A stretch of DNA of 58,570 nt from a virus, in the IMG/VR virus record IMGVR_UViG_3300031963_008020, positions 1 through 58,570 of that record. One strand, written 5' to 3'. A program made the translations under genes and the position numbers. How positions within the stretch are numbered: the stretch's first letter is position 1; each line of letters starts with the position of its first letter. Positions 8,450 through 17,758 of this stretch are shown here, one piece after another. Below the pieces are notes generated by a model. The model did no database searches. It was not told where the DNA came from and saw nothing but the letters and a program-made list of their open reading frames with translations.

Positions 8450-9590
8450 AACATATTGTCCGTTGCCATGGGTACACTCGAGTTGGCAAAATGGAAATAC
8501 TATACTTCCTTGTTGTGGATTTATGGACGGCGGAAGGTTCAATAAAACATCCGTATTTGAAAAATTGTATTTTGACAACGAAATGGATCAACTTCGGGCA
8601 GATATGCTTGCTGGTAAAACTATCAAAGGTTGCGAACAATGCTATGATCAAGAAAACAACAATTTAGATAGTATGCGTACTAGAGCGTTAGACAAATACG
8701 GAATTGTAACAACAATAGATTTACAAGATTTGCATATTATGTTTGATAATCTATGCAATTTAAAATGTAGAATGTGTGCAAGTTCAAACAGTCATTTATG
8801 GCACGTAGAAGAAAAAGAGTTATACGGAGAGGCATTTTCTTCTAGCAAATATTTTCAAAATACATTTTATAAAGAAGTAAATTTAAAAAACATTAAAGAA
8901 ATTAATCTTACAGGCGGGGAACCACTTTATAGTCCTCATTTTATTCCTTTCTTAAAAAAATTAAAAGAAGATGCAGATACAAGCCAAATTTATATTGATT
9001 TTTTTACTAATGGAACAATACAGCCCACTGAAGAAATTCTTAGTATATTAAAAGAGTTTAAAAAAGTAACAATTACTATTAGCATAGATGCAATAGGAAA
9101 ATTAAACGACTTTATTAGAAAAAACAGTAATTTTGATGAAATAAAAAATAATTTAGATTTTTATTATAGATTATTGTCAGATAAAATTTCAGTAAATGTT
9201 TTGACTACAGTTGGAATTTACAATGCTATCTATGTCGAAGATATTAAAAACTATTTTAGTTTAAATTATCCAAAGTTTAATTGGGGTTACGATGTAATAC
9301 AGTATCCAGAATATTTAAGTATAAGACACATGCCAACTAACTTAAAAGATATCTACAAAGAGTATATCAAGGAAGAACCGTTGATATCTTATATGTACGA
9401 CAGTGGCAAAGATTTATTTAAACATTTTTTATATTCTCATTATAAACTTAATAAAATAAGAAATGAAGATTTTACTGAGAACAACATTTTGTTAAATTAT
9501 ATTAAAAATAATAATACTGACATTTACGAAGAAGAAACCAAAAAGTATTACAAAAATATGATTAACGAAATTCGTGGATCAAGAGATTAA
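8442..9590 (+). CDS. Radical SAM protein with N-terminal auxiliary-cluster (twitch-like) module
   Basis: 382 residues. N-terminal module: YCPLPW, Cys24-Cys25 and CEQC (64-67). Radical SAM signature CNLKCRMC at Cys 105, 109, 112; the SAM-binding GGEP motif follows near 158. The C-terminal 80 residues lack Cys clusters, so the auxiliary cluster is supplied from the N-terminus. It belongs to the island's nine-member group with this layout. It overlaps the oxygenase upstream and ends 4 nt into the convergent radical SAM gene. Confidence 0.88.
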   Translation: MSKTYCPLPWVHSSWQNGNTILPCCGFMDGGRFNKTSVFEKLYFDNEMDQLRADMLAGKTIKGCEQCYDQENNNLDSMRTRALDKYGIVTTIDLQDLHIMFDNLCNLKCRMCASSNSHLWHVEEKELYGEAFSSSKYFQNTFYKEVNLKNIKEINLTGGEPLYSPHFIPFLKKLKEDADTSQIYIDFFTNGTIQPTEEILSILKEFKKVTITISIDAIGKLNDFIRKNSNFDEIKNNLDFYYRLLSDKISVNVLTTVGIYNAIYVEDIKNYFSLNYPKFNWGYDVIQYPEYLSIRHMPTNLKDIYKEYIKEEPLISYMYDSGKDLFKHFLYSHYKLNKIRNEDFTENNILLNYIKNNNTDIYEEETKKYYKNMINEIRGSRD

Positions 9591-10567
9591 TTTGTATATT
9601 TTTTTAAAACATATTCTGGTGTTTTTAAAAAACTAGTGTCTTTGTCAGAACACATGTCGCATTCTCCTATTTCGCAGTATTTTGTTTCATCAAAAAAATC
9701 AATTTCGTCGTTGTTATAATTTTCTAAATTTATAGGTTTATAATTTAAATATTTTTGCCAATCTGGGTCGTTTAATAAATTATGATGATTTAAAAATCTA
9801 TTTAATGTACCCAAAGAAGAACACTTGTATAATTTTTTATCAATCAAAAAACTACACATATCACTGGTGCAGCCGTTTTGATAAGATTCGGCAGGATTGT
9901 TTGTTTTAAAGGGTTTAGGAATATTATCAATTAATTGATAATTTTGTTTAAATGTGCTTTGCTCTCTGTAATGAACAAACGTTTTATTATAAAATACCTG
10001 TTCAGTATCTTCAATGTAATCATAAAAGTTTTGTCTTTTGTCTAACCACTCTTGATACAAGATATCGTTTTTTTTATTTTCTATATCGAATAGATTTTTA
10101 TAAAAATCGGACACATTTCCACTGGGCAAATTCACAGCATCTGCTAAAAGTTTAAAATTTTGTTTAACTTTATTTGAAAGTGTTTTATCTTCAAATCCTG
10201 AAAAATGGTCACATACAAAAACACTAACATCAAACTGTTTTATTAACGCAACTAGTTCATTGAGTTTTTTATCAATAAGTGTTCCATTGGTTGGTAGTAA
10301 AAGTACAGCATCTGGATCTATGCTTTTTATAAATTTAAATATTTCTGTAATTCGATCTAAATACAGTAACGGTTCACCACCTGAAGTACCATAATAGATT
10401 ATATCAAATTTTTCTTTGACTAATTTAATGCCTGTTAATATGTCATCCAATGTTGGATCATAGTTTTTTGTTTGCAACACATGGCTTCTTGCATCACAAT
10501 GATTGCAGGCTAAGTTACAATAAGCACCGCAGTAAATATCTAAAAATCTCAGGTATGGTTGACTCAT
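9587..10567 (-). CDS. Radical SAM protein, SPASM-like C-terminus
   Basis: 326 residues from ATG 10567; a GTG seven codons upstream overlaps the promoter box and is unlikely. The radical SAM signature CNLACNHC starts at residue 17 (Cys 17, 21, 24), with SGGEP near 66. C-terminal Cys groups (CTSDMC, KCSS, then CEIGECDMC) could bind one or two auxiliary clusters, as in peptide-modifying SPASM proteins. This order, core first and clusters last, differs from the neighbouring gene on the other strand. Confidence 0.85.
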   Translation of the reverse strand: MSQPYLRFLDIYCGAYCNLACNHCDARSHVLQTKNYDPTLDDILTGIKLVKEKFDIIYYGTSGGEPLLYLDRITEIFKFIKSIDPDAVLLLPTNGTLIDKKLNELVALIKQFDVSVFVCDHFSGFEDKTLSNKVKQNFKLLADAVNLPSGNVSDFYKNLFDIENKKNDILYQEWLDKRQNFYDYIEDTEQVFYNKTFVHYREQSTFKQNYQLIDNIPKPFKTNNPAESYQNGCTSDMCSFLIDKKLYKCSSLGTLNRFLNHHNLLNDPDWQKYLNYKPINLENYNNDEIDFFDETKYCEIGECDMCSDKDTSFLKTPEYVLKKYTN

Positions 10568-10572
10568 TGTAA

Positions 10573-10580
10573 TATTTAGT
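10573..10580 (-). promoter_or_regulatory. Late-type promoter box ACTAAATA, leaderless arrangement
   Basis: On the minus strand ACTAAATA is followed by TTACA and then the ATG at 10567, a 5-nt gap, with no Shine-Dalgarno. It matches the boxes at 1290 and 36550 in sequence and spacing. Confidence 0.55.
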
Positions 10581-10648
10581 AGTATCACAATTGAGTAACT
10601 ATGTTTTTGTTTGCAGTAAATATTAGAAATAATACCACAGGAGATAAA

Positions 10649-11719
10649 ATGAAAGTATCAAAAATTCCCGGTTTAGGTTCATATGGACATTATATTGACG
10701 ACTTAGACTTTGATAATATCACAGATGAAGAATGGGCAGAAATTGGAAAATTTCATTTAACTGATTTAGTAACTATTCTAAGAAACGTTAAAATTACTAA
10801 AGATCAGTACTATAACAGAATTCGGCAATGGGGTCCTTTTATCGGTGCAACAATGTCTCGCAAGCACTTTCAAAAAAAATACGGTCAAGATTTTGATGGT
10901 AGAATTCAAGAACATTACAAAAAATTTAATGTATCATCAGAAGACGAACGTTATATTAAAATGAAACAGTTTTATATTGAACATACTGAACATGGTAATA
11001 CATTAACACGAGTTTGTGGCAAAAGAGATGAATACGGTAACCCAATGGGCAACTTTTCATCTGGCGAGTTATATTGGCACAGTAACGAATCGTCTGTAAT
11101 TAACTTTACTCCCGGAGTTGCATTGATGGGCGGAGAGTATATGGTAGGTAGTTCTACAGGATTTCTACAAACTGCTGATTATTATCAGTCAATCTCTGAA
11201 AGTTTTAGAAGCGAACTTAACGAAATGATTTTAGTTCACGCATACATTCCTGGAGGGATTAATGAACTCGAAAAAGATGATCCAAGTTTTGGAGAAAACA
11301 TAAGAAAAGAATTTGCACCAGTTGACGGGGCTGAAGTACCCTTGGTAATTACAAGTCCGGGCGGAATCAAAGGACTGCATTATACACTTAATTCTGTTGT
11401 TGGAATTAAAGGTATGAGTAAATATGATAGCGATAAAGTTTTTGCAGAAATTGACCGAGAATTGTTAACTGAAAAATATATTTACGATCACATGTACTTA
11501 CAAGACAATGAGATTTGTTTATTTGATAATTCGATAACATTACATAGAAGAAAGCATCCTGGAAATCCGAACAGACTTGCATTTAGATTGCAATATTATC
11601 CTGATAGTTTAATAAAACAATCGTGGCATCCATATCATCAACAGCATTTTTACAACTATCATCAAGATGAAATGCTAGAGTTGATGAATATCCTAGAGTT
11701 AGATTTAAAATTTCCATAA
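10649..11719 (+). CDS. TauD/TfdA-like Fe(II)/2OG dioxygenase with altered metal triad
   Basis: 356 residues from ATG 10649, chosen because CAGGAG at 10638-10643 sits 5 nt upstream; an in-frame ATG at 10601 lacks a ribosome site. The region LYWHSNES (His144-x-Asn146) takes the place of the family's WHxD, and the distal pair is His299 and Arg313 (NSITLHRR...NRLAFR). The Asp-to-Asn change at the carboxylate ligand could reduce activity, allow another ligand, or let Glu147 step in. Family relatives hydroxylate taurine, clavaminate-type or amino-acid substrates. Confidence 0.72.
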   Translation: MKVSKIPGLGSYGHYIDDLDFDNITDEEWAEIGKFHLTDLVTILRNVKITKDQYYNRIRQWGPFIGATMSRKHFQKKYGQDFDGRIQEHYKKFNVSSEDERYIKMKQFYIEHTEHGNTLTRVCGKRDEYGNPMGNFSSGELYWHSNESSVINFTPGVALMGGEYMVGSSTGFLQTADYYQSISESFRSELNEMILVHAYIPGGINELEKDDPSFGENIRKEFAPVDGAEVPLVITSPGGIKGLHYTLNSVVGIKGMSKYDSDKVFAEIDRELLTEKYIYDHMYLQDNEICLFDNSITLHRRKHPGNPNRLAFRLQYYPDSLIKQSWHPYHQQHFYNYHQDEMLELMNILELDLKFP

Positions 11720-11726
11720 TTTTAAA

Positions 11727-12869
11727 ATGTCTGATATAAAAACAAAGTTAATCAACATCGAATGGTTATTTGTTGATCAAGATCATTACGATTTGATAAT
11801 GATCGAAATTGATCAAGCAGTGCGAGAAAAATGCAACGTAATTATTTTTCTTGCACTGATGGACGGATTTGTGGCGTGGGATCCTAAATATTGGATCCCA
11901 CTGATTGACAAACTCGACAATGCTTGTAAAAAATTAGGTATACAAGAGATAATTTTTATATCTGGTGCTGGAAAAACATATGAGTATGGTTTAAAACACA
12001 CACACTACTTTTATGACTGGAATATGAGTGTTGTAAAAAATGCATACAAAGATTATGATAATCAAATCAAAGATTATAATAACGATGCTGACAAGTTTTT
12101 ATTTTTAACAGGTCGTTCTGCTCGTCCAAATCGTATTGGACTAATGAGTAAATTTTACGACGAAAATATGTTAAAAAATAGCACTTGGTCATTTTTTCCT
12201 CCTTGGAACGAAATAGATAACAAATGGTGCCGAAACTATTTGTCAAAATATACAGATAAAGAATATAACGAGTTTTTAAAAAACTGTAATAGATCTTTAG
12301 ATAGCGATAACGAATACAACTCTTGTAAAAGTTTTTTAGGAGTTTACGAAGGCGACAACTGGCACGATATTGTAAAAGAACCCTACATACACAATCCGTC
12401 ATTTATAGATTTGCATCACTATAACGATGTAAAGTTAACAGTAATAAGTGAAGGGCCGATATACTGGGAATGGAGTAACGACCGGTATTATCTTACTGAT
12501 AAAACTTATAGAGAATTATTAATGAAGAAGCCAGTAATTTTATCGGGCTATGTAGAACAATACAAAGAATTGAAAAATCTAGGATTTAAGACATTTGACG
12601 AGAATTTCTTAATCAAAGAGTACGGTTTAATCGAAGATGAAGAACAGCGTCTTGAAGCAATAGTACAAAATGTAAAATATTTTTTAAACAACAGCGATTA
12701 TCAAAAAGTCAAACAAGACGTTGACTTTAATACAAAGTTATTGTATTATTATTTTAAAAAGCAAGATGAATTTTTAAAGTATTTAGAAACAAAGTACAAT
12801 GCTAGTAAAGAAGAAATTGAGTTTTTCTTTAATCGTAAAGGTCTTGAGCACCTAATAAGAAAACCCTAA
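11727..12869 (+). CDS. Glycosyltransferase-like protein (GT-B-type C-terminus)
   Basis: 380 residues. The middle and end, LFLTGRSARPNRIG, then LTVISEGP and LTDKTYRELLMKKPVILSG followed by LKNLGFKTF, follow a pattern I know from phage and giant-virus proteins annotated as glycosyltransferase-like, in which a C-terminal Rossmann half carries a conserved Thr-Glu/Asp-Lys helix. The N-terminal 100 residues are unfamiliar. The ATG starts 7 nt after the dioxygenase stop, and the stop overlaps the next radical SAM ATG by 1 nt. Confidence 0.45.
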   Translation: MSDIKTKLINIEWLFVDQDHYDLIMIEIDQAVREKCNVIIFLALMDGFVAWDPKYWIPLIDKLDNACKKLGIQEIIFISGAGKTYEYGLKHTHYFYDWNMSVVKNAYKDYDNQIKDYNNDADKFLFLTGRSARPNRIGLMSKFYDENMLKNSTWSFFPPWNEIDNKWCRNYLSKYTDKEYNEFLKNCNRSLDSDNEYNSCKSFLGVYEGDNWHDIVKEPYIHNPSFIDLHHYNDVKLTVISEGPIYWEWSNDRYYLTDKTYRELLMKKPVILSGYVEQYKELKNLGFKTFDENFLIKEYGLIEDEEQRLEAIVQNVKYFLNNSDYQKVKQDVDFNTKLLYYYFKKQDEFLKYLETKYNASKEEIEFFFNRKGLEHLIRKP

Positions 12870-13966
12870 TGTTTTATCAAAAAATTACTCAACTCGAACT
12901 TGAACTTACAACAAGATGCAACGCATCTTGTCCTCAGTGTGTACGTAATTTTTACGGTGGAAAAACATGGCCAACATTGCCCATGGTCGACATTGACTTG
13001 GAATTAATTAAAACAAAAATACCAGATTCAATTTTAAAAGACTTGATAGAAATTCGTATTTGCGGAACTTATGGTGATCCCTGTATCTATCAAGATTTGA
13101 TAGAGTTAGTCAAATATTTAAATTCAAAAACTTCTGCACAACTTACTATTAATACAAACGGTAGTTTACGTACAACAAAATGGTGGAAAGATCTTGCTAA
13201 CGTTTTAAAAAAAGATGATAGAGTTATTTTCGGAATAGATGGTTTAGATGACACAAACCATTTGTATAGAGTTAACACAAACTTTAAAAAAATAATCAAT
13301 AATGCAAAAGCATTTATATCTGCTGGCGGATCAGCAATATGGAGTTACATTGTTTTTAAACACAACGAACATCAAGTAGATGCTGCAAGACAATTAAGCA
13401 ACAAACTCGGATTTGATGGGTTTTCTTGTAAGTTGACAACTAGATTTATCGATAAACAACATAATCTAGTTGATAAAACTCCAGTGTTTGACAAAAATAA
13501 TAATCTTAATAGATATTTAGAAATGCCTGATGAAAAGAAATATCTAAACAATGGCTATAATAACTACGAAAAAATTATAAAAGAGTTCGGATCTTATGAA
13601 AACTATTTGCAAAAATCTAAAATATTTTGTACTGCACAACACAGTAATTTAATTTATATTTCAGCCGAAGGGTACGTTTTGCCTTGCGGATGGCTTGCTG
13701 ATAGATTTTATGGGTTTGAAACCGAAAAGCACAAAGATAGAAAAAAATTATTTGAGTTGATTGACCTAAACGGCGGTCTAAACACTATTAGTTTGCATCA
13801 TTTTTCATTGGACGAAATTGCAAACAGTAAAGTGTTTCACGCTATACAACAAAACTGGATTAGCGAAAATAGAATAGAGCGTTGTGCAAATCAATGTAGT
13901 AAATACGGTATGCTTAAACAAAATGCTACAAAAGAATTACAACCTTATGTAAAAGGAAATGTATAA
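12869..13966 (+). CDS. Radical SAM/SPASM-type protein
   Basis: 365 residues. TTRCNASCPQC puts Cys at 17, 21 and 24 at the very N-terminus, followed by RNFYGG; the same Cx3CxxC.RN..GG pattern recurs in three genes at 22-25 kb. The C-terminus carries a SPASM-like pattern: FCTAQ, YVLPCGW and CANQC. It sits between the glycosyltransferase-like and aminotransferase-like genes with 0-1 nt spacing, so these act in one transcript. SPASM proteins often modify peptides; the substrate here is unknown. Confidence 0.85.
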   Translation: MFYQKITQLELELTTRCNASCPQCVRNFYGGKTWPTLPMVDIDLELIKTKIPDSILKDLIEIRICGTYGDPCIYQDLIELVKYLNSKTSAQLTINTNGSLRTTKWWKDLANVLKKDDRVIFGIDGLDDTNHLYRVNTNFKKIINNAKAFISAGGSAIWSYIVFKHNEHQVDAARQLSNKLGFDGFSCKLTTRFIDKQHNLVDKTPVFDKNNNLNRYLEMPDEKKYLNNGYNNYEKIIKEFGSYENYLQKSKIFCTAQHSNLIYISAEGYVLPCGWLADRFYGFETEKHKDRKKLFELIDLNGGLNTISLHHFSLDEIANSKVFHAIQQNWISENRIERCANQCSKYGMLKQNATKELQPYVKGNV

Positions 13967-14872
13967 ATGCACAATATTTTTAAAAATTCTTATGCTATAC
14001 AAGATCCTGAAATAGTAGACTTTATAAAACACATTGATTTTTCAGAAGCATTATGGGATAATAGTGTTACTAAAAATTTTTGTAATGCTTACAAAAATTG
14101 GATTTTAAGTTCTGCCGACAATAATTTTATAGGTTTAAATAACTTCACATATGCAATTTATAGCAACGGTGCGTCTCAAGCGTTTGATATGTTTTATATT
14201 AAAAATAAAAATAGACGTTTTAGATGTTTTAAGGGCGAATATGTTTATCACAAACTAGCCTGGAGAAATAATTGGAACGACTGGACATTTATAGAGGATT
14301 CACCTTTAGAATTTAATGATGCAGTAGTAATTAGTTTACCGTTTAGTGACACCGGAAACAAGCATGTTGAGATGGACAGTGTTTTAGAGATATGCGATCG
14401 ATTACAGATTCCAGTGTTAATTGATTGTATATATTTTGGAATTTGTAATAATATAAATTTTGATTTATCTTTTAATTGTATTACTGATGTTGTTTTTAGT
14501 TTAAGTAAAACATTTCCTGTTGCAAATGCAAGAATTGGAATAAGATTTACAAAAACAGATGACGACGACCTTATGTTTGTATATGATAAGATGAATTACA
14601 ATAACAGACTTGGTTCTCACTTAGGATTAAATCTTTTACAAAACTTTTCACCAGATTTTGTATACAATAAATATAAAAGTAAACAACTCGAGTGTTGTAG
14701 TGTTTTAAATATTACGCCAAGTAATACAGTTTTATTTGGCGTAGACAACTTTAAAAAATACAATCAATATAACAGAGGCACTAATACCAATAGACTAAGT
14801 CTTCAAGACTTGCTAATTTTAAACAATTTACAAATGAAAGAGATATTATATGCCAATTCAAACAAACAATGA
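13967..14872 (+). CDS. PLP-dependent aminotransferase-like protein (fold type I)
   Basis: 301 residues, shorter than the typical 380-400. ISLPFSDTGN, then IPVLIDCIYFG (Asp153, pyridine-nitrogen contact) and SLSKTFPVANARIGIRF (Schiff-base Lys181, Arg189/193) match the class I/II aminotransferase order. The N-terminal small-domain arm is reduced and the usual C-terminal carboxylate Arg is not evident. A paralogue on the minus strand (35678-36523) has the same core. It overlaps the amidinotransferase by 23 nt. Confidence 0.68.
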   Translation: MHNIFKNSYAIQDPEIVDFIKHIDFSEALWDNSVTKNFCNAYKNWILSSADNNFIGLNNFTYAIYSNGASQAFDMFYIKNKNRRFRCFKGEYVYHKLAWRNNWNDWTFIEDSPLEFNDAVVISLPFSDTGNKHVEMDSVLEICDRLQIPVLIDCIYFGICNNINFDLSFNCITDVVFSLSKTFPVANARIGIRFTKTDDDDLMFVYDKMNYNNRLGSHLGLNLLQNFSPDFVYNKYKSKQLECCSVLNITPSNTVLFGVDNFKKYNQYNRGTNTNRLSLQDLLILNNLQMKEILYANSNKQ

Positions 14873-15911
14873 TTGGGATCCTTTAGAAGAGATTGTAGTT
14901 GGTATAGCCGATCATGCAATGCTTCCAACTCTTGATAAAAGTACTCATAGTTTTTCTTATGCAGCAAACACATATGACGAAATTAAACATCTTAACGGAA
15001 TTTTACACAATCAACAAGTCATTGACGAAGCAAATGAAGACTTAGATGGATTGTCAGATACTTTAAAAAGTTTAGGTGTTAATGTATTAAGACCTGATGT
15101 AATTGATCATAGACAAAAATTTAGTACGCCCGATTGGGAAACTACAGGGTGGCATACTTATTGTCCCAGAGACTTGTTGTTACCTTTGGACAACATGATT
15201 ATCGAGTGTCCTAGTCCTATGCGGTCTCGATACTTTGAAACTCGTGCATATTACAATCATTTATATAAATGGATGAAGGAAGGTTCGCAATGGATCTGTG
15301 CTCCAAAGCCGATACTATTAGATGAAAGTTATCAACTAGATGATATAAAAGAAGCAACCTTACTAAATCACGAAATTGTATTTGATGCACCAAATATCGT
15401 TAGATTAGGAAGAGATTTACTTTGCCAAGTAAGCAACAGTGGAAATCAACTTGGGTTTGAATGGCTAAAAACTATTCTCGAACCAAAAGGATACAGATTT
15501 CATATTGCAGAAAAGTATTATAGTTTTTCGCATTTTGACAGCACAGTAATTCCTCTTCGTCCTGGATTGGTTTTGTTCAACGGTGACAGATTAAATGAAG
15601 ACTGGTACCCGCCTATTTTTAAAAGTTGGGATAAGATTTTTTGGCCTGGCGAAAAAATTGGTAAAATACCTACAAATTTATCAAACGGTATCTCACCGTG
15701 CTCACCTTATATTGGACTAAACTTGTTAAGTGTAAATCCTGAACTCATTATTGTAGATGAAAATCAACAAGAACTGATGAAAGAATTAGACAAAACATGG
15801 GGAATTGAAAGTATTGGTTTGCCAATGAGACAAGCAAGAACATTAAGCGGTGGCTTTCATTGTGTTACATTAGATACAAAACGTAAAGGAACACTAGAGG
15901 ACTATTTTTAA
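14850..15911 (+). CDS. Amidinotransferase (glycine amidinotransferase family)
   Basis: 353 residues, close to the family length. Catalytic residues are all visible: Asp189 in VRLGRDLLCQ, His228-x-Asp230 in FSHFDSTVIPL and the nucleophile Cys338 in GGFHCVTLD. The family moves an amidino group from arginine to an amine (glycine, lysine, inosamine phosphate), releasing ornithine. That ornithine could feed the ornithine-decarboxylase-like enzyme encoded at 46085 (inference). It lies between an aminotransferase-like and a cobalamin-type radical SAM gene with overlapping ends, which fits a biosynthetic operon. Confidence 0.88.
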   Translation: MPIQTNNDWDPLEEIVVGIADHAMLPTLDKSTHSFSYAANTYDEIKHLNGILHNQQVIDEANEDLDGLSDTLKSLGVNVLRPDVIDHRQKFSTPDWETTGWHTYCPRDLLLPLDNMIIECPSPMRSRYFETRAYYNHLYKWMKEGSQWICAPKPILLDESYQLDDIKEATLLNHEIVFDAPNIVRLGRDLLCQVSNSGNQLGFEWLKTILEPKGYRFHIAEKYYSFSHFDSTVIPLRPGLVLFNGDRLNEDWYPPIFKSWDKIFWPGEKIGKIPTNLSNGISPCSPYIGLNLLSVNPELIIVDENQQELMKELDKTWGIESIGLPMRQARTLSGGFHCVTLDTKRKGTLEDYF

Positions 15912-17758
15912 TGAAAAGTGTGTATTTGTTTCAAGTAAATTATCAAATGGGTTACGGAAACTTTTCTAGTCAAAGTTTACCATATAGTATTGCTGCGGTC
16001 TGGTCATATGCAGAACAGTTTGATATAGTAAAACAAAACTTTGATGTAAAGGATTGTTTTTTTAAACGTGAACCTGTTGATTTGGTTATCACTAAAATAC
16101 ATGATCCAGAAATTTGTCTCTTTAGTAACTATATTTGGAACGAACAATACAATTTTCAATTGGCAAAAAAAATAAAAGATAAATGGCCAAACTGTTTAAT
16201 TGTGTTTGGCGGCCCGCAGGTTGGCGAAAAAGCAGGACACAAACTTTTACAAAAAAAGTTTATAGATAGTATTATAATTAACGAAGGCGAAAAGTCTTTG
16301 TATTCGTTATTAACTGACTACATTACTACTGGAATAGTTAAAGAAACATATCAATTGCATCAACGTGTTGATGTTGAAGAAATGCCAAGTCCTTATATAA
16401 ACAGCAACATTTTAAACAAGTTAGTCCAAGAAAATAAAAATGTAAAATTTTCAACAACCATAGAAACAAATAGAGGCTGTCCTTTTGCTTGTACATTCTG
16501 TGACTGGGGTAGTCTAACTCAAAGTAAAATTAAAAAATTTAATTTAGAAAAAGTATTTGCTGAGTTAGATTGGGTTGCAAAAAATAAAATAGAATACATT
16601 TATATTGCTGATGCTAACTTTGGTGTTTTTTATGAACGTGACAAACTTATTGTAGAATATCTAGCCAAGTTAAAAACAGAAACAGGCTATCCTCACGGAG
16701 TTACTGCTACTTGGTATAAAAACAGTGCTGAAAAAACTATTGAATTAGTTAAAATACTGCACAGTGTAGGACTTAATAGAGGTCTTACATTAAGTGTTCA
16801 AAGTATGAATGACGATACGTTAACAAACATTAAACGTAAAAATATGGAAATATCTCAGTTATCACAGATGTACAAAGAATGTGACAAACAAGGTGTGACA
16901 TATTATACAGAGTTTATTTTGGGTATGCCATACGAAACTAAACAAAGTTGGAGAGAAGGTCTTTGCGAAGCCATACAAGCAGGATGTCATTATTTCTTAG
17001 ATGTGTTTCCCTTAGAAATACTTAAAAACAGTGAGATGGCCACTGAAGTACTTGATCACGAAATGGCAGTGGAAACATATTACACAGTGTTTAATGGTCA
17101 GTTGACTAACATTCCAGAAATTCACAACTACGTAATTGCAACAAAATACATGAACAAATCGGATTACATTGATTCTTGGTTGTGGTATTGGTTAATAATG
17201 AACTTTCATAATTATAACTGGACGCAAGTATTGGCTAAATTTGCAAACAAACATCTTGGTATTGATTATATTGACTTTTATGAAAACTTTTTTAATAATT
17301 GTATTTTAAAAGAAGATTTTTTTCTATCACTGTATAATAAACAAAAAACCGATTTAGAAGAATTCTTTTGGAATAAAAAAATTACAGACGTTTTTGTTAA
17401 TGACAATGTTACAGTTAATTACACTCAAATTGAATGGCATAAAAATAGAAACACGGTTCAAACTAAAATTGAACAGTGGGCTAAAAAATACTTTTCTACA
17501 GTTGACAACAATTTGTTAAACGACCTACTCAATTTTAATAAATCATACACAACAGACATTTCACGAAAACATGCTATAAGTGGTGAGTTTAATTATAATT
17601 TAAACGAGTTTTGTAATTTTAACGACAAGTTAATACAAAATAAAACAACATATAGATTTGATATATCTATACCTTGGGACACAGATATAGACTTTAAAGA
17701 AAAATTGTTCTATAAAAACAGAAGTGGTTTTAGTGTAGCAAAAATAACAAAGTTATGA
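15911..17758 (+). CDS. Cobalamin-binding-type (B12) radical SAM protein
   Basis: 615 residues. Residues 1-125 form a B12-binding-like Rossmann domain (LIVFGGPQVGEKAGH, then IINEGEKSL), without an obvious DxHxxG base-on motif. The radical SAM signature CPFACTFCDWG has Cys at 180, 184 and 187. About 200 C-terminal residues are AT-rich and uncharacterised. Class B radical SAM enzymes typically methylate unactivated carbons or rearrange rings. It overlaps the amidinotransferase by 1 nt and ends convergently with the repeat-rich fibre protein (6-nt overlap). Confidence 0.88.
   Translation: MKSVYLFQVNYQMGYGNFSSQSLPYSIAAVWSYAEQFDIVKQNFDVKDCFFKREPVDLVITKIHDPEICLFSNYIWNEQYNFQLAKKIKDKWPNCLIVFGGPQVGEKAGHKLLQKKFIDSIIINEGEKSLYSLLTDYITTGIVKETYQLHQRVDVEEMPSPYINSNILNKLVQENKNVKFSTTIETNRGCPFACTFCDWGSLTQSKIKKFNLEKVFAELDWVAKNKIEYIYIADANFGVFYERDKLIVEYLAKLKTETGYPHGVTATWYKNSAEKTIELVKILHSVGLNRGLTLSVQSMNDDTLTNIKRKNMEISQLSQMYKECDKQGVTYYTEFILGMPYETKQSWREGLCEAIQAGCHYFLDVFPLEILKNSEMATEVLDHEMAVETYYTVFNGQLTNIPEIHNYVIATKYMNKSDYIDSWLWYWLIMNFHNYNWTQVLAKFANKHLGIDYIDFYENFFNNCILKEDFFLSLYNKQKTDLEEFFWNKKITDVFVNDNVTVNYTQIEWHKNRNTVQTKIEQWAKKYFSTVDNNLLNDLLNFNKSYTTDISRKHAISGEFNYNLNEFCNFNDKLIQNKTTYRFDISIPWDTDIDFKEKLFYKNRSGFSVAKITKL

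Noticed and set aside
10601-10648. Upstream extension of the TauD-like gene
   Set aside because: No ribosome site at 10601, whereas CAGGAG sits correctly before ATG 10649.
11876-11901. Perfect 9-bp hairpin GTGGGATCC...GGATCCCAC
   Set aside because: It is inside the glycosyltransferase-like coding sequence (codons around WDPKYWIP), has no U-tract and no boundary nearby; it can be a coincidence of codon choice.
12067-12402. Antisense open frame of 111 codons
   Set aside because: It is a shadow of the glycosyltransferase-like gene, with low-complexity composition and no motif.
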